Positions 19,825-28,770 of a stretch of 64,000 nt of DNA are shown one piece after another. Made by a program: the position numbers and the translations under genes. Each line of letters starts with the position of its first letter. Within the stretch, counting starts at the first letter, position 1. Below the pieces are notes generated by a model. That model saw nothing but the letters and a program-made list of their open reading frames with translations. It ran no database searches and was not told the origin of the DNA. The DNA is from DYCT01 sp051875715 (lineage in GTDB: Bacteria; Bacteroidota; Bacteroidia; Bacteroidales; Bacteroidaceae), in assembly GCA_051875715.1 (NCBI GenBank), contig JBJEHD010000077.1, positions 1 to 64,000 on the forward strand, read 5' to 3'.

Positions 19825-20556
19825 ATGAGAAAATACGTTTGTTTGCTTATTATATTGAGTTTGTGCCCGAACTTGCTTCGGGCGCAACTCTACGTCGATC
19901 GAGGCATCAAGAGCGGATTATTCGTGCCCAAGGGGGCTTGGATGGGAGGTGCTACCATTTCTTATTCCGAGCATGACGACAACAACTTCAAGTTCTTGGT
20001 GTTGGACGACATCGAGGCCAACGGCTACACCGTCAAGTTGAGCCCTTATGTGGGCTATTTCTTCAAGGACAACATCGCCGCAGGCGTGCGTGCCACCTAC
20101 AGCCGTACGTATGCCAACTTGGGAAACATCGACATCGACCTGGGCGACGACATGTCGTTCTTGGTGAAGGACTACACCTATCTGAGCCACAAGGTGCAGG
20201 TGTCCGGTTTCCTGCGTACGTACATGGGGCTGGGAGAGAGCAAGGTGTTTGGCTTCTTCAACGAGTTGCGCCTTTCCTACGGGTACGGACAGGGACGAAC
20301 CACCTCGGGAACGGGGCACGACATGACCGGTACGTTCCAGAAGTCGAACAGTTTCCAGATTGGTTGTGCACCGGGGCTGGCGGCCTTCGTGACCAACTTT
20401 GCTTCGGTCGAGGTGTCGGTCGGCGTGATGGGACTTGACTTCGGCTGGATTGACCAGATCACCAACCAGGTGGAGAAGAGCAGCCGGCGCAAGAGTTCGG
20501 CCGACTTCAAGATTGACCTCTTTTCGATAAACATTGGTATGACCATTTATTTGTAA
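19825..20556 (+). CDS. Outer-membrane beta-barrel protein
   Basis: A 243-residue protein with a type I signal peptide ending LLRAQ and then alternating amphipathic strands (NGYTVKLSPYVGYFFKDNIAAG, and others) to a C-terminal strand ending MTIYL. This fits a small outer-membrane barrel of about eight to ten strands. It is the only non-lipoprotein in the seven-gene run and sits in its middle, 3 bp from each neighbour, so it may anchor or export the surrounding lipoproteins. Specific family not identified. Confidence 0.75.
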   Translation: MRKYVCLLIILSLCPNLLRAQLYVDRGIKSGLFVPKGAWMGGATISYSEHDDNNFKFLVLDDIEANGYTVKLSPYVGYFFKDNIAAGVRATYSRTYANLGNIDIDLGDDMSFLVKDYTYLSHKVQVSGFLRTYMGLGESKVFGFFNELRLSYGYGQGRTTSGTGHDMTGTFQKSNSFQIGCAPGLAAFVTNFASVEVSVGVMGLDFGWIDQITNQVEKSSRRKSSADFKIDLFSINIGMTIYL

Positions 20557-20559
20557 CGG

Positions 20560-22185
20560 ATGAAGAAAATTTCACTACGATATGACCGATGGCTGCTCGT
20601 GGCCCTGACCTGCCTCCTGAGCGCGTGCATCAAAAACGATTTGCCCTATCCCTACATCGTGGGCGAGATTGCGGAGATGGAGGTGCGCGGACAAACGGCG
20701 GCGGCCAAGATTGACGTGAACAGGCGTACGGTGGAACTGACGGTGGACGAGGACGAACTCCTGGACAGCATCGTCGTCACCAAGTTCGTTGCTACGGCCG
20801 AGGCACGCATCTATCCGGACTCGCTCAGCTGCCGCAATGCGCTGAAGTACCCGACCGGGAGTTTCACTTCGCTGACAGACCTGCCTGCCAATGCCAACAC
20901 GGCGATTGACTTTCGGAACCCCGTTTCGTTCTTGTTGCAGACCTATCAGGACTATTATTGGAAAATCTCGGTGACGCAGGTCATCGACCGCACCATCTCG
21001 GTGGAGAACCAGGTGGGCGAGCCGGTGGTGGACTATCAGAACCACATCATGGTCATCTATGTGGATGCCGAGCAACCGCTGGACAACATCACTATCCACA
21101 AACTCAACGTGGAGGGCAGCAAGACGAAGCTCGTGCCCGACCCGACCACGGTGAAGGACTTCACACGGCCGCAGCGCTTCAAGGCCTACCGGGGCGAGCG
21201 TTTCATCAGCGAGTGGCTGGTGGACGTGCTGCACACGCAACGTCTCTCCACGACGGGCGAGGCCGAAGTGTGGGCTCGCAAGGCCACGCTGACCGGAGGC
21301 ATGAAGCAGGGAGCGACGCCCGTCATCGAATACCGCAAGGAGGCCGATGCCGATTGGACGACGCTGTCGGCCGATGCCGTCACGCTGACCTCGGCCACGA
21401 CCTTCAAGGCCCAACTGACCGGACTGACCGACGGGACCACCTACCGCTGGCGCATCCTCATCGGCGGCACGCCGGGCGACGAGGCTTCGTTTACGACGGA
21501 GACCATCGTCGAGATACCCAACCTGAACTTCGACACCTGGACCAAGGAGGGAAACAACTGGTTTGCCAACCCCGTGGCCGATGACTACGACAGCCCGCAG
21601 GCCTACTGGGCGACGGGCAACGAGGGTGTCACCTCCAACCTGGCCGGCGGACGCGATCCCATCACCGTACCGGTGGAAGGGGCCGATGCCTACAAGGGCA
21701 AGGCCGCCAAGATGGTGACGCTGACGGGTGTACCTTTGGTAGGCGCAGCGGCCGGAAACATCTTCATCGGCCGGTACAAGACCAACATGACCAAGCCTTC
21801 GGCCAGCGCCATGTTCGGACGGCCTTATACGGGCGCCCGTCCCACCGGCCTGAAGGGATATTATAAGTATGTGTCCAAGCCCATCAACCACGGCACCTAT
21901 CCCGGTACGCTGAAGATGGACGAATGCCACGTCTACGTCCGCTTGTGGGACGAACAGGGCACCCTCTTCGCCACGGGCGAGTTCGTCGGGAAGGAGAGCG
22001 TGGACACCTATACGGAATTTAAACTCGATTTTGTCTATACCGACCTGAAAGCCAAACCGGCCAAACTGGCCATCGTGGCCACGTCGAGCCACTACGGGGG
22101 CGACTTCGACGGGGCGAAGGTCATCGGCCAGGTGGGCGAGGGCAGCACCATGTGGGTGGACGAGTTCGAATTGTTGTACGATTAA
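20560..22185 (+). CDS. Surface lipoprotein with PCMD domain
   Basis: A 541-residue lipoprotein (lipobox LSAC, Cys23, then IKND). The N-terminal half carries two related beta modules (DEDELLDSIVVTKF and AEQPLDNITIHKLN echo each other), without the DUF4493 pattern. A fibronectin-III-like segment (about 235-310) is followed by a PCMD domain (about 318-541). The last domain matches that of the 18139 gene nearly residue by residue, including the shared segments AYWATGNEGVTS, GRPYTGARP and SSHYGG. Recent duplication of this domain is likely. Confidence 0.85.
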   Translation: MKKISLRYDRWLLVALTCLLSACIKNDLPYPYIVGEIAEMEVRGQTAAAKIDVNRRTVELTVDEDELLDSIVVTKFVATAEARIYPDSLSCRNALKYPTGSFTSLTDLPANANTAIDFRNPVSFLLQTYQDYYWKISVTQVIDRTISVENQVGEPVVDYQNHIMVIYVDAEQPLDNITIHKLNVEGSKTKLVPDPTTVKDFTRPQRFKAYRGERFISEWLVDVLHTQRLSTTGEAEVWARKATLTGGMKQGATPVIEYRKEADADWTTLSADAVTLTSATTFKAQLTGLTDGTTYRWRILIGGTPGDEASFTTETIVEIPNLNFDTWTKEGNNWFANPVADDYDSPQAYWATGNEGVTSNLAGGRDPITVPVEGADAYKGKAAKMVTLTGVPLVGAAAGNIFIGRYKTNMTKPSASAMFGRPYTGARPTGLKGYYKYVSKPINHGTYPGTLKMDECHVYVRLWDEQGTLFATGEFVGKESVDTYTEFKLDFVYTDLKAKPAKLAIVATSSHYGGDFDGAKVIGQVGEGSTMWVDEFELLYD

Positions 22186-22203
22186 AAACGAAACAGATAG
22201 CGC

Positions 22204-24294
22204 ATGAAACAGATATTTTGGACCGGACTTCTTTCCGTTTGTCTGTTGGCGGCCTGCCAGCAGGACGAAACGCCGGGGACAGGCTCGCTGCAGGTGGAGC
22301 TGACCGACGGGACGGACACGCGCGCTTTGCCGGCTTTCTCCGACGAGATGACCGGACAGTTCGGCGTGACGGTCTACAACCAAGCGGATGCCAAGACGGT
22401 GTTCCAAGGCACGTGTGCCGAGCTGAATGCCTCCTCCTTGCTGCTCAAGCCGGGTGACCATACGGTGCAGGCCCGCTTCGGCGAAGACCCGGTGGTGGCG
22501 CTCGATGCACCCTACTACGTCTCCGACCCGACCACGGTCACCATCGTCTCGGGCAAGACAAAGACGGTGTCGCTCGCTTGCCGGGTGGGCAATGCCCTGG
22601 CTTCCTTCGAACTGACCAACCGGGACAAACTGGAGAAGGTCATCAAGGACTACGCCATCGTGACCACCGTGGGCGAGACCTCGGTGACATGGTTCCCGGA
22701 CGACACGACGAACCCGTATTTCCGTGCAGGCAGTGCGGTGTCCTTCTATCTGACCGGCACGTGGCTGGAGAACAACCAACCCTACCGCCGCAAATTGGCC
22801 GAGGTCGCTTCGGCCGAGGCGGCACACCTCTACAAGTATCGCTTCGCCGTCGACACGTCGAACATGACGGGCCTGACGCTCGACATCACCGTCGATGCGT
22901 CGGTCGAGGAAGTGGGCGTAAGCGAGACCTTGCCGCAGAACTGGCTGCCTGCCCCGAAGATTACTGCGTCGGGATTCGATGCCCTCTGTCTGATGACCTA
23001 TACGGAAACGGCAGACAACGTGGCCGCCACCATCGACTATACGGCATCGCGTCCGGTCGAGGAGGTGGAACTGACGCTGAACTATGCCGACCCACGTCTG
23101 ACGGGACTGAACGGCACCTATCTGCTGTCGTCTCTCACCGAGGAGCAACGGACGGCTCTGCAGGCAGCGAACATCGAACTGCCTGCGGTGGATGGCGTGC
23201 AGAAGGCCGGTAGCCTGGTGTTCAACACGCGCGACTACCTCACGCTCGACGGAGGTGTCAATGCCTCGAATCGCATCTCGGTGCGCGTCAAGGCCAACGA
23301 CCGCTGGAGTGATACGTCGACCTACGAGATACAGACCATCCGTCCTTTGTTCGGCCTGACAGTCTTGCCCGGCAATGTTTGGACCAAGGAGTTCTCGGCT
23401 TCGCCGCTCTCGCAGTCCGACCTGACCTCGGACGGCAACGTGTCGCGATTCACGGATATTACGTATGAATACAGCACCGACGGCGGCAACACGTGGTTGC
23501 CTTGCACGGGTGTGCGCTCGGCCGGTCTGACCCCGAACACCACCTACTATGCCCGCGCCAAGTATCGCGGACAGATTGCCGGCTCGGCCGTAGCGGTGAA
23601 GACCTATCCGCTGACGGCCTTGACCAACGGTGGCTTGGAGTCGTGGTCGCAGGTGAGCGGAAAGGACGGCAATGCTTTTTCCAACTACGGAGCACGCTTT
23701 GAGTTCGACGGTTGGGCCACCATCAATCAGCAGACGTGCGACTATTGTCCCTGGACGGCCTACAACTATAACACGCGTTCGGGCACACGCCCCGTGAGCG
23801 ACACACCCAGCGGCAGCGGCACGGCGGCCTGGATTGCCACCATAGGCTGGGGATACGGCGGTACGTCGGGTAATCCGAAACACCGCACGCCGAGCGAACT
23901 GTTCCTCGGCTCGCTGACCGATGTGGACACGGGTAATGATACGGCCACGAAGAACTACGGCATCGACTACGGCTCGCACCCCACGGGTGTGCAGTTCACG
24001 TACAAGTACACGCCGTATGACGGCGACCACTCCGACATCTTCGTGCAGGTGCTCAACGGTGACCAGGTGATCGGTAGCGGCACCTTGCAGCAAAGCAATG
24101 CGGTCGGTTCGTACACCACGCACGTGATGCAGGTGGACTATGACGCGAATCTGCTGCATCTGGCGCCCAACCGCCTGATTCTGGTGTTCCGATCGGGTGT
24201 GAACGCTTCGACCACGAAGCAGGGCATCAACAACGTGGAGCAGGTGGGTAGCCAGTTGTTCGTCGACGACATCTCTTTAGTGTATGACAAATAA
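22204..24294 (+). CDS. Surface lipoprotein, DUF4493 + divergent PCMD-like domain
   Basis: A 696-residue lipoprotein (lipobox LAAC, Cys18, then QQDE), the largest of the group. DUF4493-like region about 20-235, a middle beta region with a fibronectin-III-like module (ending YRGQIAGSAVAVKTYPL), and a C-terminal PCMD-like domain from about 473 (LTNGGLESWSQVSG) to VDDISLVYDK. The PCMD-like part is much more diverged than that of the two upstream genes. Expected at the cell surface. Confidence 0.8.
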   Translation: MKQIFWTGLLSVCLLAACQQDETPGTGSLQVELTDGTDTRALPAFSDEMTGQFGVTVYNQADAKTVFQGTCAELNASSLLLKPGDHTVQARFGEDPVVALDAPYYVSDPTTVTIVSGKTKTVSLACRVGNALASFELTNRDKLEKVIKDYAIVTTVGETSVTWFPDDTTNPYFRAGSAVSFYLTGTWLENNQPYRRKLAEVASAEAAHLYKYRFAVDTSNMTGLTLDITVDASVEEVGVSETLPQNWLPAPKITASGFDALCLMTYTETADNVAATIDYTASRPVEEVELTLNYADPRLTGLNGTYLLSSLTEEQRTALQAANIELPAVDGVQKAGSLVFNTRDYLTLDGGVNASNRISVRVKANDRWSDTSTYEIQTIRPLFGLTVLPGNVWTKEFSASPLSQSDLTSDGNVSRFTDITYEYSTDGGNTWLPCTGVRSAGLTPNTTYYARAKYRGQIAGSAVAVKTYPLTALTNGGLESWSQVSGKDGNAFSNYGARFEFDGWATINQQTCDYCPWTAYNYNTRSGTRPVSDTPSGSGTAAWIATIGWGYGGTSGNPKHRTPSELFLGSLTDVDTGNDTATKNYGIDYGSHPTGVQFTYKYTPYDGDHSDIFVQVLNGDQVIGSGTLQQSNAVGSYTTHVMQVDYDANLLHLAPNRLILVFRSGVNASTTKQGINNVEQVGSQLFVDDISLVYDK

Positions 24295-24304
24295 CGCTTG
24301 AATC

Positions 24305-24958
24305 ATGAAGAAACAACTCTATATAATCGGTATGGCCGCGCTGCTGGCCGCCTGCTCGGGTGAGGAGGCGGCGGATGCGGTGGGCTACTTGAGCCTGACG
24401 GACCTGACCGTGACGTGCGAGGGCGAGGTGGTGCCGCTCACCAAGGCGGTGGATGCCGGCCTGCAGGTGCAGGTGTGCCAAGGCGAAACGGTGGTGCGCG
24501 ACTACGCCCCCGGCACGGACCTCAGCCGCCGCGTGGCCCTTCCGGTCGGCTCCTACACGGTGAAGGCCTTCACGCCCGACCAGGCAGAGGCGGCCGACAA
24601 TGAGGTGGGCCATCCTGTCTACAGCATCGTGTCCGCACCGTTTGCCATCACCGACGGCGACCTGACAACCCTTTCGCTGGTGGCCCCGCAAATCAACGTG
24701 GGCGTGAAGGCGGTGTTCGACGCCAACACGCTGGCGGACTTCCCCTCGGCCAGCCTGACGCTGACGGCGGCCACGGGGCGGACGGTGACCATCAGTTCGG
24801 GCAACGCCGATACGTACTACTACTTTAGCCGGCCGGCCGACGGCCGGATTGACTATACCATCCGGGTGACGAACGCCGACGGCGAGGCCTTCTCGCGCGA
24901 CGGTGCCCTCACGTCGGTGGAGGCGAAGAACTACGCCGTAGCCGTTCGCCTGGACTGA
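24305..24958 (+). CDS. Short DUF4493-type lipoprotein
   Basis: A 217-residue lipoprotein (lipobox LAAC, Cys17, then SGEE) that consists of essentially one DUF4493 unit (DLTVTCEGEVVPLTKAVDAG, then VGSYTVKAFTPD). It is the last gene of the run, 10 bp after its neighbour. Composition is even richer in GC than upstream genes. Role unknown. Confidence 0.75.
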   Translation: MKKQLYIIGMAALLAACSGEEAADAVGYLSLTDLTVTCEGEVVPLTKAVDAGLQVQVCQGETVVRDYAPGTDLSRRVALPVGSYTVKAFTPDQAEAADNEVGHPVYSIVSAPFAITDGDLTTLSLVAPQINVGVKAVFDANTLADFPSASLTLTAATGRTVTISSGNADTYYYFSRPADGRIDYTIRVTNADGEAFSRDGALTSVEAKNYAVAVRLD

Positions 24959-25010
24959 CGGCAACGGCGGCGCCGGACAAGGGATATGAATAGAACTGAA
25001 ACCTTTATAT

Positions 25011-26294
25011 ATGGAAAAACAAGAGAGAGAACAAATCATCGCGTTGGTGAAGCGCGAAGTGGTCCCGGCCATCGGATGCACGGAACCCATCGCCGTGGCC
25101 CTGGCCGTGGCGAAGGCGACGGAGACGCTGGGCGCACGTCCTCAGGCCATCACGGTGAGCCTGAGCGCCAATGTGCTGAAAAACGCCATGGGCGTGGGCA
25201 TCCCCGGCACGGGAGGCATGATAGGCCTGCCCATCGCGGTGGCCCTGGGGGCGCTGATAGGCCGCTCGGACTACCAGTTGGAGGTGCTGAAGGACTGCAC
25301 CCCCGAGGCGGTGGAGGAGGGCAAACGCCTGATTGACGCACGCTGCATCGACATCCGCCTGAAGGAGGGCATCGACGAAAAACTCTATATCGAGGCCCGC
25401 TGCGAGGCCGACGGACACGCGGCCACGGCCATCATCGCCGGCGGACACACGCGCTTCGTCTATGTGGAAAAGGACGGTGAGACCTTGTTTGAGAAAGGAT
25501 GCGGCCCTGCGGCCGAGGACATCGACGAGACGGTGCCGCTGAACTTGCGCAAGGTGTACGACTTCGCCATGACGGCCCCCCTGGACGAGATTCGCTTCAT
25601 CCTCGAGGCGGCCACCCTCAACCGCCAAGCGGCCGAGCAGAGTTTCCGGGGCAACTACGGCCACGGGCTGGGCAAGACCATGCGGGGCAAGTACGAACAC
25701 CAACTGATGGCCGACTGCGGCCTGTCGCGCATCCTCTCTTATACCTCGGCGGCCTGCGACGCACGCATGGCGGGAGCGATGATTCCCGTGATGAGCAACT
25801 CGGGCAGTGGAAACCAGGGCATCGCCTGCACGCTGCCGGTGGTGATTTATGCCGAGGACAACGACAAGACGGAGGAGGAACTCATCCGCGCCCTGATGCT
25901 GAGCCATCTGACGGTCATCTACATCAAGCAGAGCCTCGGTCGGCTCTCGGCCCTGTGCGGATGCGTGGTGGCCGCCACGGGCAGCAGCTGCGGCATCACC
26001 TACCTGATGGGCGGCGGATACGAACAGGTGGCCTACGCGGTGAAGAACATGATTGCCAACCTCACCGGCATGATTTGCGATGGGGCAAAGCCCAGCTGCG
26101 CCATGAAACTGACCAGCGGCGTGAGCACCGCCGTGCTCTCGGCCATGATGGCCATGGAGGGCAAGTTCGTCACCTCGGTGGAGGGCATCGTGGACGACGA
26201 CGTAGACCGAAGCATCCGAAACCTTACGCTCATCGGCTCGCAAGGCATGAACGAAACAGACAAACTGGTGCTGAAGATAATGACCTCAAAATAA
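25011..26294 (+). CDS. UPF0597 / L-cysteine desulfidase-like (CyuA) protein
   Basis: A 427-residue cytosolic protein of the UPF0597 (YhaM/CyuA) family, related to the iron-sulfur L-serine dehydratases. Conserved cysteines are visible in IGCTEP, GCGP, SSCGITYLMGGG and ICDGAKPSCAMKL, which in the family bind a 4Fe-4S cluster. Known members release sulfide or ammonia from L-cysteine or L-serine. It follows the lipoprotein run after 52 bp but probably has its own function in amino-acid breakdown. Confidence 0.9.
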   Translation: MEKQEREQIIALVKREVVPAIGCTEPIAVALAVAKATETLGARPQAITVSLSANVLKNAMGVGIPGTGGMIGLPIAVALGALIGRSDYQLEVLKDCTPEAVEEGKRLIDARCIDIRLKEGIDEKLYIEARCEADGHAATAIIAGGHTRFVYVEKDGETLFEKGCGPAAEDIDETVPLNLRKVYDFAMTAPLDEIRFILEAATLNRQAAEQSFRGNYGHGLGKTMRGKYEHQLMADCGLSRILSYTSAACDARMAGAMIPVMSNSGSGNQGIACTLPVVIYAEDNDKTEEELIRALMLSHLTVIYIKQSLGRLSALCGCVVAATGSSCGITYLMGGGYEQVAYAVKNMIANLTGMICDGAKPSCAMKLTSGVSTAVLSAMMAMEGKFVTSVEGIVDDDVDRSIRNLTLIGSQGMNETDKLVLKIMTSK

Positions 26295-26326
26295 GCGAAT
26301 AAGCAAGAAACAGATTGCTCAAAGGC

Positions 26327-26360
26327 AGACCGGAGCGCAAACGCAGCCTCGCTCCGGTCT
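26327..26360 (+). terminator. Terminator hairpin after UPF0597 gene
   Basis: AGACCGGAGCG (26327-26337) pairs perfectly with CGCTCCGGTCT (26350-26360), 33 bp after the stop codon, followed by CCCCTTGT. Confidence 0.7.
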
Positions 26361-26437
26361 CCCCTTGTGCAACCCAAACCAACAAAAAAGATGATGAAAT
26401 CAACGAATTGGAATGGCTGCCACAATAGGTTTAAGGT

Positions 26438-28345
26438 ATGAAAAAACTAACTTTTGTCTTAATGAGTACGGTCCTCAGCCTTGCGGCTGCGGCACAGACT
26501 TCCACGTATGTGGTGGATGGGTCTAATACGCCAATTAACTTTGGAAATAATGCATCGGAAAAATCGGGTGATGTGAGTTATAATGGTACTAAGTTGGAAT
26601 TGCCTTATGGAACTTGGGCTTGGACGGAAAAGGAAGGATATGCAGTTGTTCCTTTTACAGGAAAACCCGGCATACTAAATTATAAGGCAGCTGTCAACTC
26701 GAATCTTCAAACACGTAAGTACTATATATATGGAGCCACACAAAGTGGTGAATGGACGCTTCTAAAAGAATCAGGAGAGGGAACCTTTCAAGTGCTAATG
26801 TCGAAGAACTATTCTCGTATAAAGATACATATGTATAAAAAAGGTAATGCGTTGAATTGCAGAGTTGAGAATGTGTTTATTACCAAGCCTCTCATCCTCA
26901 CTCCCTCCAGCACCGTTCTCCCCATGCCCGTCATCGACGGAGACTATGCCGACCTCTGCACACTGGCCTATTCCGGCTTGAGTGCCGATCTGCAGGTGAC
27001 GACGCCGGATGGAAATCTGAGTCTGGATGGTACTGACGGAACTATTGCAGGCTCCAGTGTTTCCAGTTCGCTGGGCTTTGGCAATGGATTCGCTTTGGTG
27101 GGCTCTGCTTCTTCCCAGTCCTCTATTTTGGAAAGAACCGCCACCGTCCGCGTCAAACTGCCCGGCATCCCCGCCACGTACATCACCGACGGCGACGAGT
27201 TCGACGACAGCCTGATGCCGACGCTGACCTATACGGGAAACATCTATTTTGCCGACCCGTCCGTCAGCGACTGCTACGAGACGCTGACCACCTTCCAGTA
27301 CCAGCCCCGGATGCCGAAGGAGGCCGCCAACTGGGCCGGCCTGCTGGCCCATAAGACCCGCGTGGTGCTGAACTATCCCGATGCCACCTACGCCACCAAC
27401 GGTGCACTGAAACTGGCCTTGGCCGGCAACAAGCGCATCCATACCCTCCGCGTGCCCAACATGCAGAACGTCAACTTCGACACGCTCGACCTCGACATCA
27501 ACCCCAACTGCATCATCTACGCCGGTGCGGGCTGCTCGGGAAAGAACGTGGTGGTGGACGGCACGGCGACCGCGTTCTTGCTGACCGACTATAACATGGG
27601 CACGAACGTAGAAGAAGCCAGAAACTATCCCTTCGTGGTGGAAGAAGCCTTTACGGCCACGCTGGCTCGCTATTCCCGTAAGTGCTATGTGGACGGCGGC
27701 TACGAGACCATCATCCTTCCGTTTGCTCCCACGCGCGTCTACTACCTGACGGAAAGCGAAAACTATAAGGGCTACAAGTTGCAGCAGTTCGCACAAAGCG
27801 CGACCGACGAGGTCGTCTTCAACGATGCTACGTGGCAGGCCAATACGCCCTACATGATTCGTCCGACCGCTTCGGGCACGCCGAATCAGCAGCACGAATT
27901 CCGATTCATTGGCGAGAACGTGCGCGTGGAGGCGGTGGGTGCCTCCGCGTTGTTCGGCACGGACTTCGTGGGCGGATACAACCTGAGCGAGGCCACCGGC
28001 CAGTATTTCCTGAACTCTACGGGTGAGTATTTCGTGCAATCGAACAAGACAAAGGCCTGGAACACGCCTTTCCGTTGCTACCTGACGTCGGACAGCGGAC
28101 TCAGCCAGATGCGTGTCCGGGTGGAACAGCCCACGGACATCCGTCCGGGCGAGGTGGCCGCGTCCGTGATTCGGGGCGGCAAGGGCAGCATCGAATGCGA
28201 GGCCACGGAGGCCGTCGTGCTGCGCGTGACCGACCTCTCGGGTCGCTTGGTGCGCGAGGCGCGGACCGAAGCCGGACGCACCAGCCTGACGGGCTTCCTC
28301 CCCGGCTTCTACCTCGTGAATGGACAGAAAGTAATCGTACGATGA
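26438..28345 (+). CDS. T9SS-exported protein of unknown function, mosaic composition
   Basis: A 635-residue protein with a signal peptide (LSLAAAAQ) and a C-terminal Por/T9SS type-A sorting domain (VLRVTDLSGRLVREARTEAG to VNGQKVIVR). The first about 150 residues form a beta domain (YVVDGSNTPINFGNN) that I do not recognise; its coding DNA (26438-26885) is clearly AT-richer than the rest, which is as GC-rich as its neighbours. The middle and C-terminal parts resemble the long secreted proteins of Bacteroidales that carry loose repeats and end in this sorting domain. Expected to be secreted or surface-attached. Confidence 0.75.
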   Translation: MKKLTFVLMSTVLSLAAAAQTSTYVVDGSNTPINFGNNASEKSGDVSYNGTKLELPYGTWAWTEKEGYAVVPFTGKPGILNYKAAVNSNLQTRKYYIYGATQSGEWTLLKESGEGTFQVLMSKNYSRIKIHMYKKGNALNCRVENVFITKPLILTPSSTVLPMPVIDGDYADLCTLAYSGLSADLQVTTPDGNLSLDGTDGTIAGSSVSSSLGFGNGFALVGSASSQSSILERTATVRVKLPGIPATYITDGDEFDDSLMPTLTYTGNIYFADPSVSDCYETLTTFQYQPRMPKEAANWAGLLAHKTRVVLNYPDATYATNGALKLALAGNKRIHTLRVPNMQNVNFDTLDLDINPNCIIYAGAGCSGKNVVVDGTATAFLLTDYNMGTNVEEARNYPFVVEEAFTATLARYSRKCYVDGGYETIILPFAPTRVYYLTESENYKGYKLQQFAQSATDEVVFNDATWQANTPYMIRPTASGTPNQQHEFRFIGENVRVEAVGASALFGTDFVGGYNLSEATGQYFLNSTGEYFVQSNKTKAWNTPFRCYLTSDSGLSQMRVRVEQPTDIRPGEVAASVIRGGKGSIECEATEAVVLRVTDLSGRLVREARTEAGRTSLTGFLPGFYLVNGQKVIVR

Positions 28346-28554
28346 TGAATCAACTTAATAACCAGCAAACAATGGAAAAGAAAACATACGAAAAGCCTCG
28401 CATCGAGGTACTGGAGTTCATCTCCGAAGGTGTCATGGCCGGAACCATCGTCCCGATTCCGCCCATCACGGAGATTCCCGGGGAGGAGCAGGAACCGGAG
28501 TTCAATCCCCGTGCGCCGCGCCGCAATCCGCGCGACTTCTGGACCGGACGCTGA
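28342..28554 (+). CDS. Small K-x-Y-x-x-P peptide, precursor-like
   Basis: A 70-residue open frame whose first ATG (28342) overlaps the upstream stop (ATGATGA); a second start at 28372 gives 60 residues beginning MEKKTYEKPRIEVLEF. Short proteins with this K-x-Y-x-x-P-x-I/V-x-V opening and a hydrophobic GVMAG-like middle are widespread in Bacteroidetes. The C-terminal half here is Pro/Glu-rich (PIPPITEIPGEEQEPE) and then Arg-rich. No modifying enzyme or exporter gene is next to it. Function unknown; it may be processed, which is an inference. Confidence 0.65.
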   Translation: MMNQLNNQQTMEKKTYEKPRIEVLEFISEGVMAGTIVPIPPITEIPGEEQEPEFNPRAPRRNPRDFWTGR

Positions 28555-28646
28555 CGCGCCGTCCCTCACTTTTTCCAACCCGGCCTCCGTGCCCCATGCT
28601 TCTCCTTCCCGGGCGAAGCATCGGTCACGGGGGCTTTCTTATGTCT

Positions 28647-28734
28647 GTTTAAACGCCGTTTAAACGTCGTTGCAACGTCGTTGCAATGCTGTTGCAATGC
28701 TGTTGCAATGCTGTTGCAATGGCGTTGCAACACT
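28647..28734. repeat. 11-bp array with GTTGCAAC/GTTTAAAC cores, eight units
   Basis: Eight exact-length 11-base units. The 8-base cores are GTTTAAAC twice, GTTGCAAC once, GTTGCAAT four times and GTTGCAAC once, each followed by a three-base spacer (GCC, GTC, GTC, GCT, GCT, GCT, GGC, ACT). Most cores are perfect or near-perfect palindromes. Spacing is close to one helical turn. It lies between the convergent small peptide and FKBP genes. Confidence 0.9.
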
Positions 28735-28770
28735 GCATGGCACTCGATTCTTTTTTCGACCACCCCAATA

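Noticed and set aside
20575..24159. Very long minus-strand frame of 1194 codons opposite the lipoprotein genes
   Set aside because: It is the antisense shadow of two GC-rich coding genes, has no start signal, no recognisable domain, and an Arg/His/Gly-rich composition typical of such shadows.
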